The position numbers and the translations under genes are program-made. Source: Oscillospiraceae bacterium (GTDB taxonomy: Bacteria > Bacillota > Clostridia > Oscillospirales > CAG-272). Taken from it: a stretch of 55,505 nucleotides of DNA. Position 1 is the first letter of the stretch; each line of letters begins with the position of its first letter. Shown in pieces: positions 18,057 through 28,367 of this stretch. A model generated the notes under the pieces. The model worked only from the letters and a program-made list of their open reading frames with translations. It did no database searches and was not told where the DNA came from. The stretch covers positions 1 to 55,505 of the forward strand of contig SVRS01000008.1 of the NCBI GenBank assembly GCA_015064695.1. Direction: 5' to 3'.

Positions 18057-18671
18057 ATGAGCGAAAATCAAAAGAATCAGGAGCTTGAGACCGAGGCGCC
18101 CGAGGCTGTTGAGGAGGTTGCGGAGGAAGCGTCCGCCGAGCCCACCGAGGAGGAGGTCTCCGATGGCAAGCTGAAGGGTGCCGACAAGAAACGTCTCAAG
18201 AAGGCTGAGGCTGAGCTGGCCGAGGTCAAGAAGAAATTAGAAGCAACCGAAGCCGCCTTGGCCGAGGAGAAGGACAAATACCTGCGGATGCTGGCCGAGT
18301 ACGACAACTTCCGTCGCCGCACCGCCAAGGAGAAGGAAACCATCTACGGTGACGCTACCGCCGAGACCGTCAAGGGTCTGCTCCCGGTGGTGGACACCTT
18401 GGAGCGGGCCGCTGCGGGACTGACCCCCGAGGATGCTGAGTCTCCCCTGGGCAAGGGCATCACCATGACCCTCAAATCCGCCACCGACGCGCTGGCTAAG
18501 CTGGGCGTGGAGGAAGTCCCCTGCGACGTCTTCAACCCCGACATCCACAACGCCGTCATGCACGTTGAGGATGATTCCCTCCCCGAGGGCGCCATCGTAG
18601 CCGTCTTCCAGAAGGGCTACCGTAAGGGCGATCACATCATCCGCTACGCCATGGTTCAGGTGGCGAACTAA
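18057..18671 (+). CDS. grpE: Nucleotide exchange factor GrpE
   Basis: The protein has 204 residues. An acidic N-terminal tail (about 45 residues, Glu-rich) precedes a long coiled coil containing YLRMLAEYDNFRRRTAKEKE, the GrpE hallmark. The C-terminal beta domain (VFNPDIHNAVMHVED, VFQKGYRKGDHIIRYAMVQVAN) contacts DnaK. It releases ADP from DnaK. It lies 23 bp after hrcA with a GAAAGGA site. Confidence 0.97.
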   Translation: MSENQKNQELETEAPEAVEEVAEEASAEPTEEEVSDGKLKGADKKRLKKAEAELAEVKKKLEATEAALAEEKDKYLRMLAEYDNFRRRTAKEKETIYGDATAETVKGLLPVVDTLERAAAGLTPEDAESPLGKGITMTLKSATDALAKLGVEEVPCDVFNPDIHNAVMHVEDDSLPEGAIVAVFQKGYRKGDHIIRYAMVQVAN

Positions 18672-18690
18672 CAAGGGGCTTCACCCCTTG
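18672..18690 (+). other. Small hairpin between grpE and dnaK
   Basis: CAAGGGG, loop CTTCA, CCCCTTG begins at the grpE stop codon. No T-run follows, so a processing or stabilising role is more likely than full termination. Confidence 0.5.
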
Positions 18691-18712
18691 ACCTCCAAAA
18701 AACCTCAAGTAG

Positions 18713-20611
<1,899 letters not shown>

Positions 20612-20647
20612 TTCCCTGCCCAAGCAGGCGTAAAACAACCGAATACA

Positions 20648-20680
20648 GCGGGAAAGGGTCGCATTTTGGCTCTTTCCCGC
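20648..20680 (+). other. Hairpin between dnaK and dnaJ
   Basis: GCGGGAAAG pairs with CTTTCCCGC around a GCATTTT-centred loop. A partial terminator here would lower dnaJ relative to dnaK. The remaining about 130 bp to dnaJ holds no other gene. Confidence 0.55.
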
Positions 20681-20811
20681 ATGGTGGTTTTATAAATGCA
20701 GAAGGCAGAACGCAAAATACAGAATGAAGATCGCAGACAGACAGCTCTGCGGGCTTCATTTGATATTTTGCTCATCATACTTTTCACTGCACATACAGAA
20801 AGGATTTCCAT

Positions 20812-21960
20812 ATGGCACAGAGAGACTATTACGAGGTACTGGGCCTCAATAAAAACGCAGATGCCGACGCCATCAAGCGGGCGTACAGACAGCTGGCAAA
20901 AAAATACCATCCCGACCTGAACCCGGGTGATGCCGAGGCAGAAAAGAATTTCAAGGAGGTCAACGAGGCCTACTCCATTCTGTCCGACAGCGAGAAAAAG
21001 GCCAAGTACGACCAGTTCGGCCACGCGGCCTTTGACCCTGCGGCGGGCGGCGGCTACGGTGGTGGCGGATTTGAGGGCGGCTTTGGTGATTTCGGTGACC
21101 TGGGCGATATTTTCGGCAGCATTTTCGGCGGTGCCTTCGGTGGCGGTACGCAAAGACGAAACGGGCCCCAGAGAGGTGACGACGTCATGGCGCGGATCAC
21201 ACTAACCTTTGAGGAGGCCGCATTCGGCTGCAAGAAGGATATCAGCTACAACCGTTTGCACAAGTGTCCTGCCTGTAACGGCACGGGAGCTGAGGCAGGC
21301 ACCTCCGCCGAGACCTGCCCCGATTGCCGTGGCTCGGGTCAGCGAGTGGTGGTCCAGCGCATGGGCGGTATGTCCTTTCAATCCAAGACCACCTGCGAAA
21401 AGTGCCGTGGTACGGGTAAATTCATCAAAGCCCCCTGCCAGAAGTGCCGAGGAGGCGGCTTGGAGCGCGAAAACCGCAAGTTAACCGTTAACATTCCCGC
21501 CGGTATCGACAACGGCGAGCGCATCGCCCTGCGCGGTCAGGGCTGCGAGGGCAAGAACGGTGGCCCTGCAGGTGATCTGATCATCGAGGTAAGCATTCGT
21601 TCCCACAGCATCTTTGAGCGAGACGGCGTGAACATCTACTGCGAGGTTCCCGTGACCGTGGCCGAGGCTATTTTGGGCGCAGAGATCGACGTACCGACTC
21701 TGGAGGGCACCGTCAAGTACACGATCGATGAAGGCACCCAGCCCGGCACGGTATTCACCCTGCGTGGAAAGGGTATTCCCTACGTCAACAATTCCAATGG
21801 CCGTCGGGGCGATTTGATCTGTACCATCAACGTGGAGATTCCCCGCGGTCTGTCCGACAAGCAGAAGGATGCCATGCGGGAGTTCGCCGAGGCCTGCGGC
21901 GATAAGAACTACGCAAAAAAGAGTAAATTTTCCAAAGGTAACAAGAAAAAGGAGAAATAA
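20812..21960 (+). CDS. dnaJ: Co-chaperone DnaJ (Hsp40)
   Basis: The protein has 382 residues. The J domain carries the HPD motif (KKYHPDLNPGD), which stimulates DnaK ATPase. A Gly/Phe-rich linker follows, then four zinc repeats: CPACNGTG, CPDCRGSG, CEKCRGTG and CQKCRGGG; the last departs slightly from CxxCxGxG. The C-terminal client-binding domains follow. ATG 20812 has AAAGGA upstream. It lies 200 bp after dnaK and 2 bp before prmA. Confidence 0.97.
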   Translation: MAQRDYYEVLGLNKNADADAIKRAYRQLAKKYHPDLNPGDAEAEKNFKEVNEAYSILSDSEKKAKYDQFGHAAFDPAAGGGYGGGGFEGGFGDFGDLGDIFGSIFGGAFGGGTQRRNGPQRGDDVMARITLTFEEAAFGCKKDISYNRLHKCPACNGTGAEAGTSAETCPDCRGSGQRVVVQRMGGMSFQSKTTCEKCRGTGKFIKAPCQKCRGGGLERENRKLTVNIPAGIDNGERIALRGQGCEGKNGGPAGDLIIEVSIRSHSIFERDGVNIYCEVPVTVAEAILGAEIDVPTLEGTVKYTIDEGTQPGTVFTLRGKGIPYVNNSNGRRGDLICTINVEIPRGLSDKQKDAMREFAEACGDKNYAKKSKFSKGNKKKEK

Positions 21961-21962
21961 TC

Positions 21963-22943
21963 ATGACCGATATGGAAAAGCATATTGACGAGGATTACGT
22001 CTGTGAGGACTACGGCGACGTAAAGCAGTGGACTCAGATCCGTGTGACGGTTCCCCTCTCCGAGCTGGACGAGCTGGTGGCTGTCATGAGCATGATCAAC
22101 AACAATCTCATGATCGAGGATTACAGCGACATTGACGTGAACCTCAAAACCTGCTACGGCGATCTGATCGATGAAAAGATTTTGAACGCCAACAAGGAAA
22201 AGGCCTCCGTTTCGGTCTATATCCCCTCTGATCGCTCCTACATGGACGATCTGGCATTCATCCGTCAGCGCACCGCTGAGCTGACTCTCAACGCAGAGAT
22301 CGAGCTGGTGGGCGTGAACGAGGAGGATTGGGCAAACTCCTGGAAGCAATACTACAAGCCCATCAAGATTGGTGACCGCATGGTGATCTGCCCTGCGTGG
22401 GAGAACTACACCCCCACCGAGGACGAGCTTGTGATCCGCATGAATCCCGGCATGGCCTTCGGTACGGGAACCCACGAGACCACCCGCTTGGTCATTCGTC
22501 TTCTGGAGAAGTACACCAAGGAGAACTGCCGCATGCTGGACGTGGGTACCGGCACAGGCATTCTGGCCATTTGCGCCTCCCGTCTGGGTGCCTCCCTCTG
22601 CCGCGCCTACGATATTGACCCCACCGCCGTTCGCGTGGCACGGGAAAACATTCTGGACAGCGGTCTTTCCAACGTGACCTGTGACCAATCGGACCTGCTC
22701 AAGCAGGTTTCCCTGGAGGGTGGGCCCTACGATCTGGTCTGCGCCAACATCGTGGCGGATATCATCATCCGCATGACCCCCGACGTCGGCAAGTATATGA
22801 AGGATGACGCAGTTCTGCTGGCATCCGGCATCATTGCTGAGCGTTGCGATGACGTCATCGCCTGCTTTGAAGCCAACGGCTTCAAGGTCATCGAGCTTCT
22901 GACCGACAATGATTGGTGCGGTCTGGCCGTGGCCAAGGCCTGA
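21963..22943 (+). CDS. prmA: Ribosomal protein L11 methyltransferase
   Basis: The protein has 326 residues. The SAM-binding motif reads MLDVGTGTGILAICASRLGA, and NPGMAFGTGTHETTRL is the PrmA signature just before it. The N-terminal region binds L11. The enzyme trimethylates L11 amino groups. Its start lies 2 bp after the dnaJ stop with AAAGGAG, so translation is coupled. The dnaJ-prmA order is a conserved Firmicutes arrangement. Confidence 0.95.
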   Translation: MTDMEKHIDEDYVCEDYGDVKQWTQIRVTVPLSELDELVAVMSMINNNLMIEDYSDIDVNLKTCYGDLIDEKILNANKEKASVSVYIPSDRSYMDDLAFIRQRTAELTLNAEIELVGVNEEDWANSWKQYYKPIKIGDRMVICPAWENYTPTEDELVIRMNPGMAFGTGTHETTRLVIRLLEKYTKENCRMLDVGTGTGILAICASRLGASLCRAYDIDPTAVRVARENILDSGLSNVTCDQSDLLKQVSLEGGPYDLVCANIVADIIIRMTPDVGKYMKDDAVLLASGIIAERCDDVIACFEANGFKVIELLTDNDWCGLAVAKA

Positions 22944-22990
22944 GCATTTCCGAAAAAGCTGAAAACAGCATATATGAAAGGAGTTTTACT

Positions 22991-23296
22991 ATGTCCCTGA
23001 TTCACGTAACCAAAGATAATTTTTCCGAGGTCAAAGCTTCGGATAAGCCTGTTTTGTTGGATTTCTTTGCTACCTGGTGCGGTCCCTGCCGCATGATCGC
23101 TCCCTTCATCGAGCAGATCGCGGAGGAGCATCCCGAATATGTAATCGCCAAGATTGACGTAGACGAGGAGCCCGAGCTGGCTCAGGCCTTCGGCGTACAG
23201 AGCATTCCCACCCTGGTCGTTCTGAAGAACGGCGAGGTGGTCAACACCGCGGTAGGCGGCCGTCCCAAGGCGGCGATCCTCGAGCTTTTGAAATAA
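22991..23296 (+). CDS. trxA: Thioredoxin
   Basis: The protein has 101 residues with the active site WCGPC (residues 29-33) and the cis-proline segment SIPTLVVL. It reduces disulfides in cytosolic proteins. ATG 22991 follows AAAGGAG. It lies 47 bp behind prmA and just before a strong terminator, so it is probably the last gene of the heat-shock transcript, which would link redox and folding control. Confidence 0.95.
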   Translation: MSLIHVTKDNFSEVKASDKPVLLDFFATWCGPCRMIAPFIEQIAEEHPEYVIAKIDVDEEPELAQAFGVQSIPTLVVLKNGEVVNTAVGGRPKAAILELLK

Positions 23297-23324
23297 AACG
23301 GCCGAACCGTCCTTTATTACGAAA

Positions 23325-23373
23325 AAAAAGAGCAAACACGCAAGACGAAAAATCTTGTATGTCTGCTCTTTTT
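23325..23373 (+). terminator. Terminator of the hrcA-trxA operon
   Basis: AAAAAGAGCA pairs with TGCTCTTTTT, with an inner CAAGA/TCTTG stem and a T-run. It is A/T-symmetric and could work in both directions. Confidence 0.85.
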
Positions 23374-23374
23374 C

Positions 23375-23520
23375 TTTTAGAGGTTCCCTTTAGTAATCTT
23401 TGCCCACTGTGCCGAAGGCACAACATCATTCACCCGGTGAACATCACTGCCGAAGGAAGCATCACTTGCCCGTAAGGGCCAACATCGTTTAGCGTGAATG
23501 CTCGGTTAAAAGCATCTCGC
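23375..23520. repeat. Multi-hairpin repeat array with a TTTTAGAGGTTCCC end
   Basis: After TTTTAGAGGTTCCC (23375-23388, the same terminal motif as the elements at 51955-52186 and 52891-53181) come short hairpins separated by ACATCA-type linkers: TGTGCC-GAA-GGCACA, TTCAC-CCG-GTGAA, a decayed CTGCCGAAGGAAG and TTGCCC-GTAA-GGGC. No gene is visible in 23297-23563. Confidence 0.7.
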
Positions 23521-23563
23521 TATTGTCTGCGGTGTTTTCTTTCCATATCGCACGATTTACGGT

Positions 23564-24319
23564 CTATTTTTTTAGCCGACAGCAAAACGTTCCCTCCCGG
23601 TCCTCGGTGATGCTGATACCGAAGACGTTTTCCATGGTGCCGCTTTGAGCAATGCATGGGGGTGTTCCCTGCGCGGCAATCTGTCCCTCCGCCAGTACGG
23701 CCACATGATCCGAAAAGCTCAATGCCAGGGGAAGATCGTGCAGGACGGCTACCACGCAACGATTTTCATCGGCAAGAGAGCGGAGTAACTCCATTATCGC
23801 AATTTGGTGGGAAACGTCCAGAAACGTGGTGGGCTCGTCCAACAGGATGTACGGAGTATTCCGCGCCAGAGCCATAGCAATATACGCCGCCTGCCGCATA
23901 CCACCCGAGAGAGTGGCAACGGGCTCCTCAGCCAAATGGGAGATCCCCACCCGTTCCATGGCAGCGGAGGCCATGCTCCGATCCTCCCCGGAATAGCTAT
24001 GGGGGTAGTGCAGGTAGGGAAAACGGCCGTGCAACACAAGGTTCTCTACCGTCATGGAAACGGATTCATGAATCTGAGCCAGGTAGGCGATCTGTCTGGC
24101 TACCTCGTTTCTCTTGTATGCGGAAAGCGGCTTTCCGCCGACCGTAACGGTTCCCGTCCTTGGCGTAATGAGTCCGGCTGCAGCCTTGATCAGGGTTGTT
24201 TTTCCGCTTCCGTTGGGGCCTATGATACTCGTCAGCTTCCCGAGCTCAAAGGAGACGGACAAATTCTGCAGGACGGTTCGCTTGGCATACCCCACCGACA
24301 GGCCTTGAATTTCAAGCAT
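23564..24319 (-). CDS. FecE/BtuD-type ABC transporter ATP-binding protein
   Basis: The protein has 251 residues. Walker A is GPNGSGKTT (34-42), the signature is LSGGM followed by RQ, Walker B is YILLDEPTT and the H-loop lies in VVAVLHDLPLALSF. The pattern fits the iron-siderophore/heme/cobalamin import subclass. ATG 24319 has GGGAGG upstream and overlaps the permease gene by 8 bp, so the two are translationally coupled. It powers uptake of the ligand bound by the lipoprotein at 25312-26262. The metal or chelate is not determinable from sequence. Confidence 0.93.
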   Translation of the reverse strand: MLEIQGLSVGYAKRTVLQNLSVSFELGKLTSIIGPNGSGKTTLIKAAAGLITPRTGTVTVGGKPLSAYKRNEVARQIAYLAQIHESVSMTVENLVLHGRFPYLHYPHSYSGEDRSMASAAMERVGISHLAEEPVATLSGGMRQAAYIAMALARNTPYILLDEPTTFLDVSHQIAIMELLRSLADENRCVVAVLHDLPLALSFSDHVAVLAEGQIAAQGTPPCIAQSGTMENVFGISITEDREGTFCCRLKK

Positions 24320-25334
24320 GATGCTCGCCTCCCTTCCCCTTGATCAGAATGAATACGAAAAACGGAGCACCCAGGAAGGCCATGATGACCCCCACGGGGA
24401 TTTCGTACGGGGCAAAGATCACTCTGGAAAGCGTGTCGCACAGGGTGACGAAGCCTCCGCCGAAAATGGCGCACAGAGGAATCAAATGTCTGGATCGGCT
24501 CGCGCTCATCCCAACCGCACGACGCACTCCGTGGGGAACGAGAAGTCCCACGAAGGAGAGTAGTCCGCATACACTCACTGCCGCCCCCGCCAAAACCGCC
24601 GCAAGCAGGAGCAACAGGATTCGCACGCCCTTGGTTTCCATACCGAGCCCCTTAGCCGCATCTTCTCCAAGGGAGAGGACGTCCATATGGGTGGATAAGG
24701 TCAAAAGGAGCAAGCCTACGAGGGGAACTACGACGGCGGCAGGGATGAGGCTGCTGTAGGTAACCGAGAAGAAATCGCCCATACGGAAATCCCCGGTCAT
24801 AATGCTGACGTCGGGATTGATCACACGGATTGTATCCGAAAACGCGCCCAACAGACTATTCAATGCCACGCCCATAAGGATCACGGTTCCCCGAGAGGCA
24901 TTCCACTTCCCGGCTCCCAGTGCCACCAGCATAACCGCCAGGAACGCGCCCGCAAAGGCGAAGACGGAGACCTGCCAGCCTCCCACAAGGCCCAGGGCCG
25001 CGCAAACGGTTACCGCCAAGCCCGCGCCTGCGTTTACACCAATGATACTGGGAGAGGCGAGTCGATTATTCAAAACCGTTTGTATGACCGCACCGGATAC
25101 CGCCAAAGCGGCTCCACAGAGCAGGGATGCCCACACCCGGGGCAGACGGACGTACAGAAGGATACGGAGGCTTGGATCAGCCGTGTTTCCCTCCAACAGA
25201 GCGGTCAGCCACGTCAAAGGGTTCAATCGGGAGGAGCCCAACAGTAGTCCCGAAAGGACCGCAAGCACCAGCATAAGAGCCCCGATACCGTAGGCTCGGA
25301 GAGGGCTTCGCTTATTCTTGGACGAGTATTTCAT
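24312..25334 (-). CDS. FecCD-family ABC transporter permease
   Basis: The protein has 340 residues with about nine to ten hydrophobic segments. Signatures are LPRVWASLLCGAALAVSGAVIQ near the start, GVNAGAGLAV, and GLLVPHGVRR near the end (the ATPase contact loop). This is the membrane channel of a siderophore/heme/B12-type importer. It overlaps the lipoprotein gene upstream by 23 bp and the ATPase gene downstream by 8 bp, a tight three-gene operon. Confidence 0.93.
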   Translation of the reverse strand: MKYSSKNKRSPLRAYGIGALMLVLAVLSGLLLGSSRLNPLTWLTALLEGNTADPSLRILLYVRLPRVWASLLCGAALAVSGAVIQTVLNNRLASPSIIGVNAGAGLAVTVCAALGLVGGWQVSVFAFAGAFLAVMLVALGAGKWNASRGTVILMGVALNSLLGAFSDTIRVINPDVSIMTGDFRMGDFFSVTYSSLIPAAVVVPLVGLLLLTLSTHMDVLSLGEDAAKGLGMETKGVRILLLLLAAVLAGAAVSVCGLLSFVGLLVPHGVRRAVGMSASRSRHLIPLCAIFGGGFVTLCDTLSRVIFAPYEIPVGVIMAFLGAPFFVFILIKGKGGEHHA

Positions 25335-26262
25335 ACAGGATCTTGTACGCCTCCCCCCATCGATGATTGGGCTTGAGATTGAAATAGGTTTTATCCATGA
25401 CGTGGATTCTTCCCGCCTTCACCGCTGCAAGCTCCCCCCAGGCGGAATTGCTCTCCATCAGATCCTGTAGAGAGGCCAGCGCCGCCTCGGTATCGTTTCC
25501 CATGGTGACCACAAAGATGCGGTACGGCTGGGCCAACATGATCGACTCCAGGCTTAGGGTCTCCAGAAGAACGGTTTCACTGTCAGCGATATTGATGCAC
25601 GCGAAATCCGCCAGCATCTCCCCCAGGATGGTGCCGCGACTCCCCTTGGCCTTGACCGAGCCGGAGGAGGTACGGAGCAAAAGCACGCGGCGCCGGTCCT
25701 CGGTAGTGGTAGTAGCCGCATAGGCGGTCTTGATCTGCCGGATCTGCCCGGCTACACGGGTACCGTTCAGCTCGTACAGATCCGACCTTCCTGTCAGATC
25801 GGTGCAGATTTTCAGCATATGCAGGTAGTCATCAAAGCGATCCACCCGGAAATACACAACGGGAATCCCCAGGACCTCAAGAGTCTCCCGCATATCCACG
25901 TGACTTGCGGTGGAGGCACTGGCCAATACCAGATCCGGGTCAGCGGACAACAGAAGCTCCAGATTCGGAGAATGGGCACCTCCGATGCTGATCAGGCTTT
26001 GCATATCGATGCCGAAATCCTCTCCGGCATCCTCGGCCGCCGCGCAAAGCTCCCCACCCGCCAAGGTCCACACGTGGGCAAAGCTTCCCAGCAGAGCCGC
26101 CACTCGCTTGGGCCTCAAGGGCAAAAGAACTTCCCTGCCCAACGCATCCACCACAGAAAGGGAATTCTCCGAGGGAGGGGACAGGGGATTGGCTTGACAA
26201 CCGGTCAAGCATAACGCAATACACAATAATATAACCGCCGGGCACGCCACCTTTTTCTTCAT
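25312..26262 (-). CDS. Iron-chelate-type substrate-binding lipoprotein
   Basis: The protein has 316 residues and a lipoprotein signal with CLTGC (Cys22). It is a periplasmic-binding-protein-like fold of the FepB/BtuF class: VVDALGREVLLPLRPKRVAAL and then LLLSADPDLVLA. It should capture the chelate outside the cell and pass it to the FecCD permease. It is the first gene of the minus-strand operon. Its promoter (26346-26374) lies beyond, and faces, the promoter of the plus-strand MBL gene. Confidence 0.9.
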   Translation of the reverse strand: MKKKVACPAVILLCIALCLTGCQANPLSPPSENSLSVVDALGREVLLPLRPKRVAALLGSFAHVWTLAGGELCAAAEDAGEDFGIDMQSLISIGGAHSPNLELLLSADPDLVLASASTASHVDMRETLEVLGIPVVYFRVDRFDDYLHMLKICTDLTGRSDLYELNGTRVAGQIRQIKTAYAATTTTEDRRRVLLLRTSSGSVKAKGSRGTILGEMLADFACINIADSETVLLETLSLESIMLAQPYRIFVVTMGNDTEAALASLQDLMESNSAWGELAAVKAGRIHVMDKTYFNLKPNHRWGEAYKILYEILVQE

Positions 26263-26287
26263 ATAGGCACCTCTTTTCGGAATTTCC

Positions 26288-26316
26288 TTGACAGGAGAAA
26301 CAAAATATGGTATAAT
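26288..26316 (+). promoter_or_regulatory. Promoter of the MBL-siroheme protein unit
   Basis: TTGACA, 17 bp, TATAAT with ATATGGTATAAT. It points right, directly at the minus-strand promoter 30 bp away. Confidence 0.85.
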
Positions 26317-26345
26317 AATCGCGATCCCCCTATGGATACCCGCCT

Positions 26346-26374
26346 ATTATACCACATTCTCCCACGGCTGTCAA
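26346..26374 (-). promoter_or_regulatory. Promoter of the iron-type ABC operon
   Basis: On the minus strand TTGACA, 17 bp, TATAAT with TGTGG before the -10. It points left through the plus-strand promoter toward ATG 26262. Confidence 0.85.
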
Positions 26375-26398
26375 CCGCTTTTCCCGAAAGGAGCCGTT

Positions 26399-27175
26399 AT
26401 GACCATCACCTGTCTTCTTGAAAACACCTCTGCCCGCCCCGATATCTCTGCCGAGCATGGATTGTCCCTCTACATCGAAACCGATGGCCGCAGGATCCTT
26501 TTCGATATGGGGCAAAGCCCCCTTTTCGCGCAAAACGCATCGAGATTGGGCATTGATCTGGCCGGAGTAGATCTGGCGGTGATCTCCCACGGACATAACG
26601 ACCACGGCGGAGGCTTACGCACGTTTCTGGAGGTCAATAGCCACGCGCCCGTCTACGTTCATCGGGATGGCTTCTTGCCCCACCACAACGCCGCAGGAGC
26701 ATACATCGGATTGGACACAGCGCTTTGGGAGCATCCCCGTATTCATTTCACAGAGGATCGGCTGGAGCTTCTCGACGGAGTTATTTTGATGACCTGCAAC
26801 GGCATGCCGCGCCCCCACTGCCTCGGACATTTCGGTTTGACCGAGCGGGTCGGCGACCGGCTGATTCCCGACGATTTCCGTCACGAGCAATATCTGCTCA
26901 TCCGTGAAGGCAACAAACGGGTTCTGTTCAGCGGTTGCTCTCACAAGGGAATCGCAGACATTGCCGAATGGTTCTCCCCGAACGTATTGATTGGAGGCTT
27001 TCACGTATCCAAAATGCCTCTGGGAAGAGAGTTGGACGGCCTGGCGCGCCTGCTGAACACCCATGAGACAGTCTACTACACCTGCCACTGCACGGGATGC
27101 GAGCAGTTCGCCTTCATGCGGGAGCGGATGGAGCGGCTTCACTATCTGGCCTGCGGGCAAAGCATCACCATTTGA
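26399..27175 (+). CDS. MBL-fold metallohydrolase (COG1237-like)
   Basis: The protein has 258 residues from ATG 26399 with AAAGGAG upstream; the frame extends back to 26288 but that part is promoter. The metal-binding motif is SHGHNDHGG (H64, H66, D68, H69). Later ligands lie in FSGCSHKGI and in the C-terminal TCHCTG. The layout matches the COG1237 branch, often annotated as dihydropterin aminobenzenephosphate synthase-like. The actual reaction is unknown. It is 15 bp upstream of the siroheme-type gene and co-transcribed with it. Confidence 0.82.
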   Translation: MTITCLLENTSARPDISAEHGLSLYIETDGRRILFDMGQSPLFAQNASRLGIDLAGVDLAVISHGHNDHGGGLRTFLEVNSHAPVYVHRDGFLPHHNAAGAYIGLDTALWEHPRIHFTEDRLELLDGVILMTCNGMPRPHCLGHFGLTERVGDRLIPDDFRHEQYLLIREGNKRVLFSGCSHKGIADIAEWFSPNVLIGGFHVSKMPLGRELDGLARLLNTHETVYYTCHCTGCEQFAFMRERMERLHYLACGQSITI

Positions 27176-27190
27176 AAGGAAGTACTGATC

Positions 27191-28123
27191 ATGAGCATCA
27201 CCAAAGAACAAATTATGAGTGTCAAGGGCCGCGGATTTTTGCGGAACCGAGGGACCGAGTGTTTTTCAGGCCGACTGGTCACAGTAGCGGGGCAGTTCAC
27301 CCCCCACGAGCTGAGGGCACTGGCCGAATGCGCCGAGCGATTTGGCAGCGGGGAGGTCATCTTCACCGCCCGGCTGACCGCCGAGATCGTGGGCATCCCC
27401 TTTGAAAAGATCCCCGAGGCCGAGGCCTTTATGGCTGAGCGGGGGCTGAAATTCGGCGGCACGGGAGCCAAGGTCCGCCCCGTTACCGCCTGCAAGGGCA
27501 CCACCTGCGTCTACGGCAATATCGACACCCGTGCGCTGGCGGGGGTTATTTACGACAAGTTCTATGTCGGTATGCGTGAGGTCAAGCTCCCCCACAAGTT
27601 CAAGATCGGCGTGGGAGGCTGTCCCAACAGCTGTATGAAGCCCAGCCTCAACGACGTGGGCATCGAGGGCTGTCGAGCCTTCTCCTTCGACTCCGCACTC
27701 TGCCGCGGGTGCAAGAAGTGCGCCGTGGCCGAGACTTGCCCCTCCAAAGCCGTGGCGGTCACAGCCGGGAAAGCCGTCATTGACGAGGGCAAATGCACCC
27801 ACTGCGGGGTCTGCGTGGGTCAATGTCCCTTCGGCGCGGTGCCCAAGGAGGCCGAATCGGTCTGCCGTGTCTTCGTCGGAGGCACCTGGGGAAAGATCCA
27901 ACGCATGGGGACTCTTTTGAGTCGGACCTACTCTGTGGAGGAGGTTCCCGCCATCATTGAAAAGGTCATGCTATGGTACAAGGAAAACGGCTACGCCAAG
28001 GAGCGTTTGGGCGCTTGCATCGACCGTCTGGGTGTGGATGCCCTGGAGGCGGCACTGTCCACAAACGATCTCCTTGACCGCAAGGAGGAAATTTTGGAAA
28101 AGCCATTGCTTGAGAGATCATGA
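27191..28123 (+). CDS. Nitrite/sulfite reductase-like siroheme 4Fe-4S protein with ferredoxin domain
   Basis: The protein has 310 residues. The N-terminal half resembles the half-domain of siroheme nitrite/sulfite reductases. Cluster cysteines appear in ACKGTTC (a CX4C spacing) and GGCPNSCMKP (CX3C). A two-cluster ferredoxin insert follows: CRGCKKC...CP and CTHCGVCVGQCP. It is closest in layout to short AsrC-like proteins, which transfer six electrons to sulfite. Only one half-domain is present, so it may form dimers or serve another electron-transfer role. The neighbouring iron importer and MBL gene suggest a shared iron or redox context. Confidence 0.82.
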   Translation: MSITKEQIMSVKGRGFLRNRGTECFSGRLVTVAGQFTPHELRALAECAERFGSGEVIFTARLTAEIVGIPFEKIPEAEAFMAERGLKFGGTGAKVRPVTACKGTTCVYGNIDTRALAGVIYDKFYVGMREVKLPHKFKIGVGGCPNSCMKPSLNDVGIEGCRAFSFDSALCRGCKKCAVAETCPSKAVAVTAGKAVIDEGKCTHCGVCVGQCPFGAVPKEAESVCRVFVGGTWGKIQRMGTLLSRTYSVEEVPAIIEKVMLWYKENGYAKERLGACIDRLGVDALEAALSTNDLLDRKEEILEKPLLERS

Positions 28124-28141
28124 CAGATCACCAAAATAACA

Positions 28142-28175
28142 GGAGCGGCTCCCGAAATGAGAGCCGCTCCCTTTT
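28142..28175 (+). terminator. Terminator after the siroheme-type gene
   Basis: GGAGCGGCTC, 9-nt loop, GAGCCGCTCC, then CTTTT. Confidence 0.88.
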
Positions 28176-28284
28176 ATAATCGTACCAATTTTCAACAAAA
28201 TTCTTGTGTGTAAAACCGCGCTCCCATACCAATGGGGGATTCCGAGTCCGACCGTTCCTCCGAGTAGCACCCTAAAAATCATTT

Positions 28285-28350
28285 GTCGTAAAGTCTTTGG
28301 GGTTCCAAGCCCTTTCTACAGAAAGGGCTTGGCCGCCGGAGGCACGCTCT
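28285..28350 (+). repeat. Intergenic hairpin repeat, copy 1
   Basis: CCAAGCCCTTTC, loop TACA, GAAAGGGCTTGG sits between conserved flanks (TCTTTGGGGTT on one side, CCGCCGGAGGCACGC on the other). Related copies lie at 32822-32892 (inverted) and 32941-33013. Confidence 0.8.
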
Positions 28351-28367
28351 CCTACTCAACGTTTTCA

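Noticed and set aside
23408..23500. CRISPR array
   Set aside because: The repeated unit is a 6-7-nt linker with different hairpins between; there are no uniform repeats and spacers and no cas genes.
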